From Lysobacterales bacterium (GTDB lineage Bacteria > Pseudomonadota > Gammaproteobacteria > Xanthomonadales > SZUA-38), in the NCBI GenBank assembly GCA_030065125.1, contig JASJDM010000009.1, positions 1 through 64,000 of the forward strand: a stretch of DNA of 64,000 nt, in the 5' to 3' direction. Numbering within the stretch: position 1 is the stretch's first letter; each line of letters starts with the position of its first letter. A program made the translations under genes and the position numbers. The notes beneath the pieces are model-generated. The model searched no databases. It saw only the letters and a program-made list of their open reading frames with translations, and was not told the DNA's origin. This document shows positions 18,195 to 26,615 of this stretch, in pieces.

Positions 18195-18700
18195 AGCCAA
18201 CCGATGTCAGCGCGGCGGCGCTGATCACTGAGCATCGGGACGAACTGCTGCGCTTCGTGCGCCCCATGGTGGGTCCGGACCGGGCCGAGGATGTAGCCCA
18301 GGAGGCTTTCTTCCGATTTTCCTCCGCGCTGGAGCGGGGCCAGGTGAGAAATCCGCGGTCGTACCTGTTCCGAATCGCAGCCAACCTGGCACGAGACGAG
18401 CTGCGGCGGGAGCGGCGCCGTGCCGAGGAGGACCTGGACGCGCCGCTGGAACAGGCCACGGCAGGCTCTCAGCCGTCGGCCGCGGAAGACGCGGCGCTGC
18501 AGGAGCAGCTCGATATGCTGCGTGAGGCTGTCCAGGGGTTGCCGCGAAAATGCCGGCGCATTTTTGTCGCGCGTAAGTATGAGGGGCATACCTATCGGGA
18601 AATCGCCCAAATGGAAAACATCAGCGAGAAGACGGTAGAAAACCACATTTCGCGTGCCATCAAGCTGATCCGGGAACAGCTCAACCGGAAATTGAGCTGA
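18191..18700 (+). CDS. ECF RNA polymerase sigma factor (FecI-like)
   Basis: A 169-residue sigma-70-family ECF factor: region 2 (ELLRFVRPMVGPDRAEDVAQEAFFRF, with AEDVAQEAF) at about 16-45, a short linker, and region 4 (LPRKCRRIFVARKYEGHTYREIAQ, helix-turn-helix) at about 118-160. It is of FecI type, next to fecR and an STN-domain receptor gene. The GTG start overlaps the tonB stop by 4 bp. The most likely targets are the three TTGGGGGA-N15/16-CGTC sites at 15986, 18706 and 22028, which would make its own operon autoregulated. Confidence 0.93.
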   Translation: MKPTDVSAAALITEHRDELLRFVRPMVGPDRAEDVAQEAFFRFSSALERGQVRNPRSYLFRIAANLARDELRRERRRAEEDLDAPLEQATAGSQPSAAEDAALQEQLDMLREAVQGLPRKCRRIFVARKYEGHTYREIAQMENISEKTVENHISRAIKLIREQLNRKLS

Positions 18701-18705
18701 TGCTT

Positions 18706-18733
18706 TTGGGGGAAATATCCGTTTCAGTGCGTC
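18706..18733 (+). promoter_or_regulatory. Candidate ECF sigma promoter B
   Basis: TTGGGGGA (18706-18713), 16-bp spacer, CGTC (18730-18733). A start near 18739-18741 would either make an ATG at 18741 leaderless or give a leader of about 28 nt to the ATG at 18768. It would separate transcription of fecR and the receptor gene from the upstream sigma operon. Confidence 0.65.
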
Positions 18734-18767
18734 AACAACCATGAAGAACCACGAGAACCATAAAACC

Positions 18768-19682
18768 ATGGCTATTGAGCAGGCCGCTGACTGGATGTCC
18801 CGTCTGCAGGCCACCGACCCACCGGACTGGGAAAACCCGGGATTTCTGCAGTGGATGAGCGAGTCTCACATCCACCGGGAGGCGTTTGCCGACGTCAGCG
18901 CAACCTGGTTTGACGCGGACGAACTGGATCCCAACGATTTTCAGTCAGAGCAGATGGCGCCGACTTTCCTGCCTCGACAATCCCGGCCATGGCGTGTCTG
19001 GGCGGCAGCGGCGCTGGTTTTGGCCGTGGTGTTGCTTCCCAATTGGGATCGTCACTGGAATCGGATCAACGCCGATCATTTCGCCAGCCCCGGTGAGATG
19101 GTCAACCTTACTCTGCCCGACGGATCACGCCTGATGCTGGCGGGGGACGCAGCCCTGGACAGCTGGCATACCGACAACGCCCGGGGTGTCCGCCTGCGCA
19201 GGGGCGAACTGTTCCTGGACGTCACCCATGACCCGAACCGGCCGTTCACGGTCAGCGCTGGCGACGCTGAGATCCAGGTCCTGGGCACCCGCTTTGGCGT
19301 CTCGGTGCGGGACGGAGAACTTCGAACCGGTCTGCTCGAAGGCAGCATCGAACTGCGAGCCGGAGGCGCGCAGCAGATCCTGGCCCCCGGCGGCCAGCTC
19401 CAGGTCACCGCAAATGGCCTGATCGTGGCCGACCGCTACCAGCCCGATGAGTATTTTTCCTGGCACGCCGGCCAGCTGGTGTTCCGCAATCGACCCCTGA
19501 CAGAGGTGCTGGACCGGCTGGAGCCGTTCCTGGGGCAGACCATCCTGGTTCCCTGGGGAGGCGACAGCGACACCGTCAGCGCGGTTATCGACCTGGACAA
19601 CATTCCCGCCGGTATCCACAGTCTGGCCGAGCAGACCAACCGCACCGTGAGTGTCCTGGCCGGCGTCTATATCCTAAACTGA
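18768..19682 (+). CDS. FecR-family anti-sigma/signal transducer
   Basis: A protein of about 304 residues: an N-terminal cytoplasmic sigma-binding domain (QAADWMSRL, FLQWMSESHIHREAFADVSATW), one membrane segment (WAAAALVLAVVLLP) and a periplasmic FecR domain (GEMVNLTLPDGSRLMLAGDA, LRRGELFLDVTHDPNRPFTV, VLGTRFGVSV). In FecIRA systems FecR passes occupancy of the outer-membrane receptor to the sigma factor. The ATG at 18768 matches the family N-terminus; an upstream in-frame ATG at 18741 lies almost on the predicted transcription start. The receptor gene follows after 4 bp. Confidence 0.92.
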   Translation: MAIEQAADWMSRLQATDPPDWENPGFLQWMSESHIHREAFADVSATWFDADELDPNDFQSEQMAPTFLPRQSRPWRVWAAAALVLAVVLLPNWDRHWNRINADHFASPGEMVNLTLPDGSRLMLAGDAALDSWHTDNARGVRLRRGELFLDVTHDPNRPFTVSAGDAEIQVLGTRFGVSVRDGELRTGLLEGSIELRAGGAQQILAPGGQLQVTANGLIVADRYQPDEYFSWHAGQLVFRNRPLTEVLDRLEPFLGQTILVPWGGDSDTVSAVIDLDNIPAGIHSLAEQTNRTVSVLAGVYILN

Positions 19683-19686
19683 AGCA

Positions 19687-22002
19687 GTGAAAGACCTGCT
19701 GCACAGGACCGGGGCGGCATGCCTGGTGGCCTTGCTTGCCGTCCAGCCGGTCTGCGCGGCCGGGCCCGACACACTGGAGTCCGCGCTGCGCAAGCTCAGC
19801 GCGGGAACCGGCAGCAACTACATTGTTGCCGACGACATCCCCATGGATCAGTCGGTCCCGACCATCGAAAACCCCGAACAGCTGTCGGCCTGGCTCAGCG
19901 CCACGGGGCTCAGGCTGCATCGGCTGGACAACGGCGACCTGCTGATCACCCGGGCCCAGTCCCGGCGGGTGGACCTGTCCAGCCTGCGGGTCGAGGCAGA
20001 GCCCTGGGCAGAGACCGAAGCTGACGAGGTACTGGACCGGGTGGCCAGCGCCACGCGGATCGACGGCTCGGTGATTGAACAGCTGGGCGATACCACGCTG
20101 GACGACCTCTTCCTGCGCAGCGGCAACGTGTTCGGCAATACCGCCGAATACTACGTCCGAGGTATCCCGAGTCAGGGAGATCTCAACACCCTGGGCAACG
20201 CCAGCACCCTGTACGGCGACGTACCCGTCCCGCAACTGGTGCAGTCCTCCCTGGACATCAGTACCTGGGACCTGCAGTCGGTGGAATTTCAGCGCGGCGC
20301 CCGCAGCACTGACTCCCCCGGGCCGTTCTCCACCTTTGCCGGCGGCATCAGGCTGGAGCCGGCCAGGCCGGAGTTCAAATCACTGGCAGCGGCCAGGATT
20401 CGCCGGGACGACCTGGGCAATGATCAGCAGGCGGTGATGCTGAACCGCGCACTGGTGGCCGACGAACTGGCCGTGAGGCTGGCACTGGATCGACAGTCCG
20501 AGGATGGCCGGCTGACCCAGAATGGCAGCACCTTTGATGGGCAGCAGTCTTTGAATGGCCGGATCGGAGTGTTGTGGGAGCCCGCTGCCCTGCCCGGCTG
20601 GCAGGCCGAACTCCAGGGCTGGGCCATCCATGGCGACGCCGGACCCCAGCGCCTGGGGCTGAGCGGCAACAGCGGGATATTCGACAGGGAGGGCCGGGCA
20701 GCGCCTTTCCGGCAGCAGCAGGTGGATGCCCTGCTAGGCTCGCTGGATCTGCGCTACGAAGCCGTGAGCGGCGACCTGTGGCACCTGCAGCTGTCAAGCA
20801 ACGAGAGCGACAGCGAGCTGGATCCCATCTTTCCCCTGCGCAACACGCCGGATCCGGAGTACCGACTGGTGGACGCGGCCTCGTCCCAGCTGGCGTTTGC
20901 TGATCTCACCTGGCGGCGCAGCATTGGGCCCGGGGAGCTGACCGTGGGGGTCAGCCGGGGTACCAGCCAGCTGCGGGAAGAATATTCCCGGGACCGGCGC
21001 GACTGGGTCCTGCAGTCCAAGCTGCAGCGCAGCACCGCCACCCTGGGCTACCAGTGGGCACTGAACGAACGCTGGACCGCCCAGTCCCGGGTTCGTTATG
21101 CCCGGGACCGGCTCAGCAAGGACTGTATCTCCACTGCCACGGTCCCCGGCCTGGTAGACGGGGACTGTTTCGAGACCGTGGGTTTCCTGTTGATTCCGCT
21201 CACGCCGTTCGAGGGGTTCGCCGACAGTTATGACCAGTGGAGCCCGGAACTGGGACTGAGCTATCGCAGCTCACCAGACTCGGAGTGGTTCGTCCACGGC
21301 TACCAGGGCTACAACGCCGGCGGCGCCTTCAGCTCCGCCGGGTTCAGCGGCCAGCCGTTCTGGATTTTCTATCAGCCCGAGGAGTCCCGCAGCGTCGAAG
21401 CAGGATGGAACGGTTCCATCGGGCCGCGATTTCGCGCCAGGACCACCCTTTTCTACACCACCCTGGACAAACAGTGGACCGCCATTGAGGGCGGCATTTC
21501 CCTGCGCGATGTCACCAATTCCGGCCGCTCCCGGAGTATCGGGATGGAAGTCGACGGCAACTGGCGAATCTCCGACCATCATCGGCTGGGTTTCAGCCTG
21601 GGCTGGCTGGATACCCATTACGTGGAGTTCACCCCGTTCGAGCGGGACGCCCTGATACAGGGTGCCGGGGGCAACGTATTTCCCGGCGCCCCGGAGTACT
21701 CCGGATCGCTGCATTACGTGGGCGATCTCGGACCCTGGCAGCTGTCCGCCGGAGCCAGTTTCTACAGTGACGTCCAGGCCAACGCCAACAATGCCGAGGC
21801 CGGGCAGATCGACGGCGCCGCCCTGCTGGATCTGCAGCTGTCCTACCGGTTCAGTCGCGGGTCCCTGGGGGTTTACGTTCGCAATGCGCTGGACGCCGAG
21901 TACCACGAGACCACGCCTGACGTATCGCGCTCCAGCAGCCGCATCGATTTCCAGCCGGGAGACCCCAGGGCCATTGGCCTGGTGCTGAATCTTCATCTCT
22001 AG
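19687..22002 (+). CDS. FecA-like TonB-dependent receptor with STN signalling domain
   Basis: A 771-residue outer-membrane receptor. After a signal peptide (to about residue 25) comes a secretin/TonB short N-terminal (STN) domain (LESALRKLSAGTGSNYIVAD ... LHRLDNGDLLITRAQ, about 28-97), then the plug (VIEQLGDTTLDDLFLRSGNV, EYYVRGIPSQG, about 115-240) and a C-terminal barrel. The STN domain marks receptors that signal to FecR/ECF pairs. The GTG start is 4 bp after fecR. The ligand cannot be deduced. The last residue is Leu, not the usual Phe. Confidence 0.92.
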   Translation: MKDLLHRTGAACLVALLAVQPVCAAGPDTLESALRKLSAGTGSNYIVADDIPMDQSVPTIENPEQLSAWLSATGLRLHRLDNGDLLITRAQSRRVDLSSLRVEAEPWAETEADEVLDRVASATRIDGSVIEQLGDTTLDDLFLRSGNVFGNTAEYYVRGIPSQGDLNTLGNASTLYGDVPVPQLVQSSLDISTWDLQSVEFQRGARSTDSPGPFSTFAGGIRLEPARPEFKSLAAARIRRDDLGNDQQAVMLNRALVADELAVRLALDRQSEDGRLTQNGSTFDGQQSLNGRIGVLWEPAALPGWQAELQGWAIHGDAGPQRLGLSGNSGIFDREGRAAPFRQQQVDALLGSLDLRYEAVSGDLWHLQLSSNESDSELDPIFPLRNTPDPEYRLVDAASSQLAFADLTWRRSIGPGELTVGVSRGTSQLREEYSRDRRDWVLQSKLQRSTATLGYQWALNERWTAQSRVRYARDRLSKDCISTATVPGLVDGDCFETVGFLLIPLTPFEGFADSYDQWSPELGLSYRSSPDSEWFVHGYQGYNAGGAFSSAGFSGQPFWIFYQPEESRSVEAGWNGSIGPRFRARTTLFYTTLDKQWTAIEGGISLRDVTNSGRSRSIGMEVDGNWRISDHHRLGFSLGWLDTHYVEFTPFERDALIQGAGGNVFPGAPEYSGSLHYVGDLGPWQLSAGASFYSDVQANANNAEAGQIDGAALLDLQLSYRFSRGSLGVYVRNALDAEYHETTPDVSRSSSRIDFQPGDPRAIGLVLNLHL

Positions 22003-22027
22003 TGGGCCGCGTCGCTCCCAGATTTTT

Positions 22028-22055
22028 TTGGGGGATTTCTGAACCGGAATTCGTC
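22028..22055 (+). promoter_or_regulatory. Candidate ECF sigma promoter C
   Basis: TTGGGGGA (22028-22035), 16-bp spacer, CGTC (22052-22055). It starts 26 bp after the receptor stop and would give a leader of about 70 nt to the ATG at 22133, which has a GGAG ribosome-binding site. Confidence 0.65.
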
Positions 22056-22132
22056 TTCTCCACAGAAGCCGACCGCGAGCCACAGTCACATCGAGCGCTC
22101 GCCCAAGGCCACCAGATCAACGGAGTCTTACC

Positions 22133-23515
22133 ATGAAAACCCATTCACGCCTGATGTTGCTGACCGCCGCGCTGACCCTGCTGCTGGCCCTGGCCAGCCC
22201 CAGTGCCGAGGCCGTGCGAATCGGAGAAAACGGCGAGGGGCAGGTGCTGCTGTTTCCCCTGTTCTCCGTCGAGGCTTCCAACGAAACTGAGCTCACGGTT
22301 CGCAACACCAGCGATGTCGGCAAGGCCCTCAGGATCATCGCCAAGGATCCGCTGCTGGGCCGGCCGCTGCTGACGGTGAATGTCTACCTCAAACCCCTGG
22401 ACAGCTGGACCGGGCGGCTGGTGCAGAACTCGGACAGGGCGCTCGAGCCCCGATTGGTCAGCAACGACGAAAGCTGCACTTTTCCGGCCATACCCGGCGA
22501 TGGGCTTGCGGCCACCGCACGCTTCCTGGGCCCTACCTTTAATGATCGCGTGGGGGACCGGCTGCAGTCCGGTTTCCTGGAAGTCTACGAAATGGGGCAG
22601 ATGGACAGTACCCTGGCCGGCGATTGCGACGCCATCACCCGGCGCTGGGAATCCGGTGCCTGGGAATCCATGCAGCTGACCGCACTGCGCAACGACGGCA
22701 TCACGCCTCCGGCTGGCGGCCTGACCGGCCTGGTGGCCATCAAGAGCGTGGACTCCGGACGCAGTTTCCAGCTGGAGCCGGTGGTGCTTGACCGGTTTAC
22801 CACCGAGGCCCTGCACGTCCATCCTGACTGGCCGGTGCGCCCTTCGCTGATGGACGTGCGCCCAGCCATAGCAGAGGTGCCCAGCATCCTGCGCCTGAAC
22901 TCGCTTGAGATTCGGACGCTGGTTCCCCAGTCTTTTTCCCAAACACCCATTCACGCCGTGGACGCCCTGTTGATGACCACCGGCGTGTCCGCAGCCTATT
23001 ACTCCGACGAACCGGGATTGAGCTTTTCCACGATCCTGCTCACCATGCCCACCCGGCCCTATCACTCCGATCGCCAGGGGTATTACCTGAGAGGTCGGGA
23101 GCGGGTAGTGGCCCCGTTCCAGACCGGCACGCCCCGCCGCGCCCCTGATCCCACTGGCGCGGACGTCCTGCAGGGCGGCGCGGTGGACAGCACCGGCAGG
23201 AGATTTGAACTATTCCAGTCCCCAGGCGCCATGGAGTGTGACGCCACCGAGTCCACCGTCAACGGGATTGCCCTGACCAACCGCCTGAACTTCAGCCGGG
23301 TGTGTGAGCTGGGCGAAGCCGAGATTTTCCTGCCTGACGGCAGCACCCGTGGTGAGGTAACCCTGCAGTTCAGCGGGCAACTGGTGTCCGACGAGGGTGA
23401 CGTTTTCAGCGGGCTGCCGGTGATTGGGTACCTGTTCCAGGACACCGTGGGTGGTTCCATTACCGGGGCCAACCCGGTGTTTGCCCGACCGGTCCAGCGT
23501 CAAACCGAGGAATAA
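22133..23515 (+). CDS. Secreted protein, LLFPLF family, paralogue 2
   Basis: A 460-residue exported protein (signal peptide to about residue 26, PSAEA-VRI). It is clearly a paralogue of the product of 16030-17472: GQVLLFPLF, VNVYLKPLDSWTGRL, DESCTFP, LEVYEMG, DCDAITRRW, AVDALLMT, MPTRPYHSDRQGYYL and SDEGDVFSGLP occur in the same order, as do four cysteines. Preceded by promoter motif C and an ACGGAGTC ribosome-binding site. It is followed after 3 bp by the beta-propeller gene. The function is unknown. Confidence 0.8.
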   Translation: MKTHSRLMLLTAALTLLLALASPSAEAVRIGENGEGQVLLFPLFSVEASNETELTVRNTSDVGKALRIIAKDPLLGRPLLTVNVYLKPLDSWTGRLVQNSDRALEPRLVSNDESCTFPAIPGDGLAATARFLGPTFNDRVGDRLQSGFLEVYEMGQMDSTLAGDCDAITRRWESGAWESMQLTALRNDGITPPAGGLTGLVAIKSVDSGRSFQLEPVVLDRFTTEALHVHPDWPVRPSLMDVRPAIAEVPSILRLNSLEIRTLVPQSFSQTPIHAVDALLMTTGVSAAYYSDEPGLSFSTILLTMPTRPYHSDRQGYYLRGRERVVAPFQTGTPRRAPDPTGADVLQGGAVDSTGRRFELFQSPGAMECDATESTVNGIALTNRLNFSRVCELGEAEIFLPDGSTRGEVTLQFSGQLVSDEGDVFSGLPVIGYLFQDTVGGSITGANPVFARPVQRQTEE

Positions 23516-23518
23516 GCC

Positions 23519-26236
23519 ATGATCCAGTCACCGCACCGCCTGCCGACACTCATGCTTCTCGCGGCCCTGGCGAGCCTGGCCCCGGCGGCCGGCCCATCCG
23601 CCGCCGAGCGCCTGAGCAACGGCTTCACCCAGAGCGAAACCGCGTTTTTCCGCGCCGGCTTCTGGTGGGACGACGCCAACCCCGGCTTCGGGCTGGACCT
23701 GCATATGAATGGTGACACCATGATCGGCATCTGGGCCACCTATGACAACAGCGGCCAGCCCACCTGGTACCTGGGCACCGGAGACAGGATCGGAAATCAA
23801 TGGGTCCTGCCGCTGCAGCGCTATACCTGGGAAGGAGGCTACGGCAACGGACGCACCACGGGTACCGACGCCGGCGAGCTGCGGCTGGAATTCGACAGCG
23901 GCACCCGGGCACTGATGCACTGGCAGCTCGGCTCGAGCCAGGGTCGCTACGACATCGAGCCATTGGTGGTCCGTAACACGCCCAACCCGGTGGACCGGAC
24001 CGGCTTCTGGTTCGACCCCGCGCAGCCCGGCTACGGCTACAGCGTGGTGACCCAGGGGGACCTGCTGATGTCCGTCGCGTACTACTACGACGGCAACGGC
24101 CAGCCGCGATGGGGCTGGGCCGACAACCTGGACGGCAGCGTCCCGGCTGAGGGCCTGGCGGTATTTCACTTTACCGGCACCTGCCCGGGCTGCGAGCCGC
24201 AGTCGCCGGACAGTCAGCCGATCGGCACGGTGTCGCTGGACATCTGGCAGGAATCCCTGGGGCAGGCCGCTATCAACGTCGAGCTGCCAGACCCGGTTGC
24301 GGGTGAATGGTCCACCTATTTTCGCGTGGTCACCCTGCTGTCGAACCGCCCGTCGGGCCGCCAGCGGGATTCCGACATGGCACTGGTCACCAACGAAGAC
24401 CTGCTGAGGGCCTGGTTCGCGTCAGCGAACGGACGTTACCCGTTCGATAACTTTGGAATCGACTTTTCCCCCGCGCCAACCATCGAGATATCCGGTACCA
24501 ACCTGCAGGAGGTCGGGGTCGATGAGAACGACGTGGTCAAGACCGACGGCCGTTTCATCTACGCGCTGAGGCCCCAGTCCGCTTCACGCTCAGACCAGAG
24601 CATTGCCGTGCTGGAGATTGATCCGGCCCGGCCGGAACTGGAGCCCATCGCGGAGATCCGTATGGATCCATCCGGGCCGGCGGTTTCGGGCATGTACCTG
24701 GCGTTGGACCGGCCGGATGAGCAGCCCAACCTGTTGGTCGTCGTGCGCGGCGGATGGGGAGGGTATTTGCACGATTTCTGGCTGACTTCCGGGCCATGGC
24801 AGGGCGAGGACGCCCAGCTGCTGGTGTACGACGTATCTTCGCCCGCGGAGCCTCAGCTGCTGTCTGAGGTTGAGTTCGAAGGCACCCTGATCGAAACCCG
24901 GCGGATTGGAGATCGGCTGTTTACCGTCAGCCGGCAGCTGCCGGGCTACAGCACCGATCAAACCCTTGCCGACCTGCTGCCCGCTCTTCGCATCAACCGG
25001 GTTGCGTCCGGATCCCTGGTGGACACCAGCAAGGTGTACCTGCCGCCCCAGGCCCCCGGGTACCAGTATGGCGACCTGGTCACTATTGCCGAGTTCGACC
25101 TGGCTGACCCCACGGCGCGGCCGGCAACGATCACCTATCTTGGCCTGCCGGAGACCGTTTATGCGTCGCCGGACAACATCTACATTGCCAGTTCCCGCTG
25201 GGGCTTTGGACAGGATCCGTTTGATCGTTTTCAACCGGGCTTCGTCGATTCAGAGATTCACCAGTTTGCCCTGGCCGGGGAGCAGGGTCTGCGTTACGCC
25301 GGATCGGGCGAGGTCGAAGGGTTTATTGGCAGCCGGGGCACCAACCCCGCTTTTGCCCTGAGTGAAAACAGTGGCCACCTGCGGGTTGTGACCCAGGGGT
25401 ACTGGGAGGGGCTGGGAGAACACCGGGTATCAGTACTGTCCCTGGCCGGCGATGGCAGGCAGCAGCTGGAACTGACCGGTTTCGCGCCCAATGCCTCGCG
25501 GCCCAGTCGTCTGGGCAAACCCGGCGAGGACTTGTACGGGTTACGATTCGTGGACAAACGGCTGTACGCCGTCACCTTCAAGAAGGTTGATCCGCTTTAC
25601 GTGGTGGACCTGGCCGACCCGGCCGATCCCTACATCGCCGGCGAGCTGGAGATTCCGGGATTCTCCGACTACCTGCACCCGGTGACCGACGACCTGCTGC
25701 TGGGATTCGGCAAAGGTGCCGTAGATGCCAGCGGCCCGGGGGACGGCAACTGGGCCTGGTACCAGGGTCTGCAGCTGTCCCTGTTTGACGTGTCCAACCC
25801 CGCCAGCCCAGCCCTGGTACGCCGATTCGACCTGGGCCGGCGCGGCAGCACCTCGCCGCTGTTGTTTGACCACCACGCCCTGGCCATGCTGCCCGCAGAT
25901 CCCGACCGCGACCGGCCGGCCCGCATCGCCATTCCGGTGGTAATTCACGACGCCAAGACCCAGGAGGAGATCTCCCCGGACCCGACCTTTTTCTATGACT
26001 ACCGCTACACCGGCCTGACCATGTTTTCGGTGGACCCGTTGCAGCGCGACCTGAGGTTCGACGACGTGATGATTACCCACACGGCCGAGCAGAACCCCGA
26101 TCGACGCCCCTGGGACGACGGCAATGGCCAGGCGGGACGGGCCATCATCAGCGACGCCCATGCCTACTTCTACCTGCTGGGCGAGATGTATGTGTCCCCC
26201 TGGGCCGACGGCTCCATCATTAACGGCCCTTATTGA
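23519..26236 (+). CDS. Secreted beta-propeller protein with two N-terminal Trp-rich domains
   Basis: A 905-residue exported protein (signal peptide to about residue 29). Residues about 40-240 hold two copies of a Trp/Tyr-rich unit (GFWWDDANPGFGLDL ... YDNSGQPTWYLGTG and GFWFDPAQPGYGYSV ... YYDGNGQPRWGW), a unit common in exported gammaproteobacterial proteins. From about residue 330 on it matches the secreted C-terminal beta-propeller family (Pfam Beta_propel), whose hallmark TNLQEVGVDENDVVKTDGR is at about 326-344. Two cysteines form CPGC around residue 222. It is co-transcribed with paralogue 2, so it probably belongs to the ECF regulon. The function is unknown; a surface or periplasmic binding role is the most likely. 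Confidence 0.82.
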   Translation: MIQSPHRLPTLMLLAALASLAPAAGPSAAERLSNGFTQSETAFFRAGFWWDDANPGFGLDLHMNGDTMIGIWATYDNSGQPTWYLGTGDRIGNQWVLPLQRYTWEGGYGNGRTTGTDAGELRLEFDSGTRALMHWQLGSSQGRYDIEPLVVRNTPNPVDRTGFWFDPAQPGYGYSVVTQGDLLMSVAYYYDGNGQPRWGWADNLDGSVPAEGLAVFHFTGTCPGCEPQSPDSQPIGTVSLDIWQESLGQAAINVELPDPVAGEWSTYFRVVTLLSNRPSGRQRDSDMALVTNEDLLRAWFASANGRYPFDNFGIDFSPAPTIEISGTNLQEVGVDENDVVKTDGRFIYALRPQSASRSDQSIAVLEIDPARPELEPIAEIRMDPSGPAVSGMYLALDRPDEQPNLLVVVRGGWGGYLHDFWLTSGPWQGEDAQLLVYDVSSPAEPQLLSEVEFEGTLIETRRIGDRLFTVSRQLPGYSTDQTLADLLPALRINRVASGSLVDTSKVYLPPQAPGYQYGDLVTIAEFDLADPTARPATITYLGLPETVYASPDNIYIASSRWGFGQDPFDRFQPGFVDSEIHQFALAGEQGLRYAGSGEVEGFIGSRGTNPAFALSENSGHLRVVTQGYWEGLGEHRVSVLSLAGDGRQQLELTGFAPNASRPSRLGKPGEDLYGLRFVDKRLYAVTFKKVDPLYVVDLADPADPYIAGELEIPGFSDYLHPVTDDLLLGFGKGAVDASGPGDGNWAWYQGLQLSLFDVSNPASPALVRRFDLGRRGSTSPLLFDHHALAMLPADPDRDRPARIAIPVVIHDAKTQEEISPDPTFFYDYRYTGLTMFSVDPLQRDLRFDDVMITHTAEQNPDRRPWDDGNGQAGRAIISDAHAYFYLLGEMYVSPWADGSIINGPY

Positions 26237-26241
26237 ATTGT

Positions 26242-26333
26242 CGCGAGACGGGACATCCTGTCCCGCTCGCGAACGGGAATCGAAAACAAAGTTTCCGATT
26301 CCCTCACGGCTCTTGGCCGTTGGCACATGCCAA
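26242..26333 (-). repeat. Structured repeat R2, copy 4 (inverted)
   Basis: Read on the minus strand this copy has hairpin 1 (TTGGCA/TGCCAA, 26320-26333), hairpin 2 (ACGGC/GCCGT, 26306-26320), hairpin 3 (GGGAATCG/CGATTCCC, 26275-26303) and hairpin 4 (CGCGAG/CTCGCG enclosing CGGGACA/TGTCCCG, 26242-26271). It starts 5 bp after the beta-propeller stop, so hairpin 4 could also act as the 3' end of that transcript. Confidence 0.75.
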
Positions 26334-26358
26334 GACGGCTCCGTTCACAAAAAGCGCC

Positions 26359-26573
26359 GTCATCCTGAACTCGATTCAGAACTCGATTCAGGATCCATCT
26401 GAATATCCGAAGTCGCCTTCGGTGACGCCTGCGCTGGACTGGGGCAAAGCCATCGTAGGTGACCGTCTCCGCCGCCGACGTGTTTAAGCGAAGTCTCCGA
26501 TCAAACCACTGCCAGGATCGAAGGCACTACAGGTCCTTCTCTCAGATGGATCCTGAATCAAGTTCAGGATGAC
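26359..26573. repeat. MITE-like repeat R1, copy 2
   Basis: The left arm begins GTCATCCTGAACTCGATTCA at 26359 and carries an internal duplication of ACTCGATTCAG; it ends GGATCCATCTGA at 26402. The right arm (26542-26573) is the inverted version, TCAGATGGATCCTGAATCAA then GTTCAGGATGAC. The interior of about 140 bp resembles that of copy 1. Together with the flanking R2 copies it accounts for most of the gene-free stretch 26237-26743. Confidence 0.7.
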
Positions 26574-26615
26574 GTCGGGGGGGACGACCGCTCGCTCCTG
26601 TTCCAACGAAGACCA

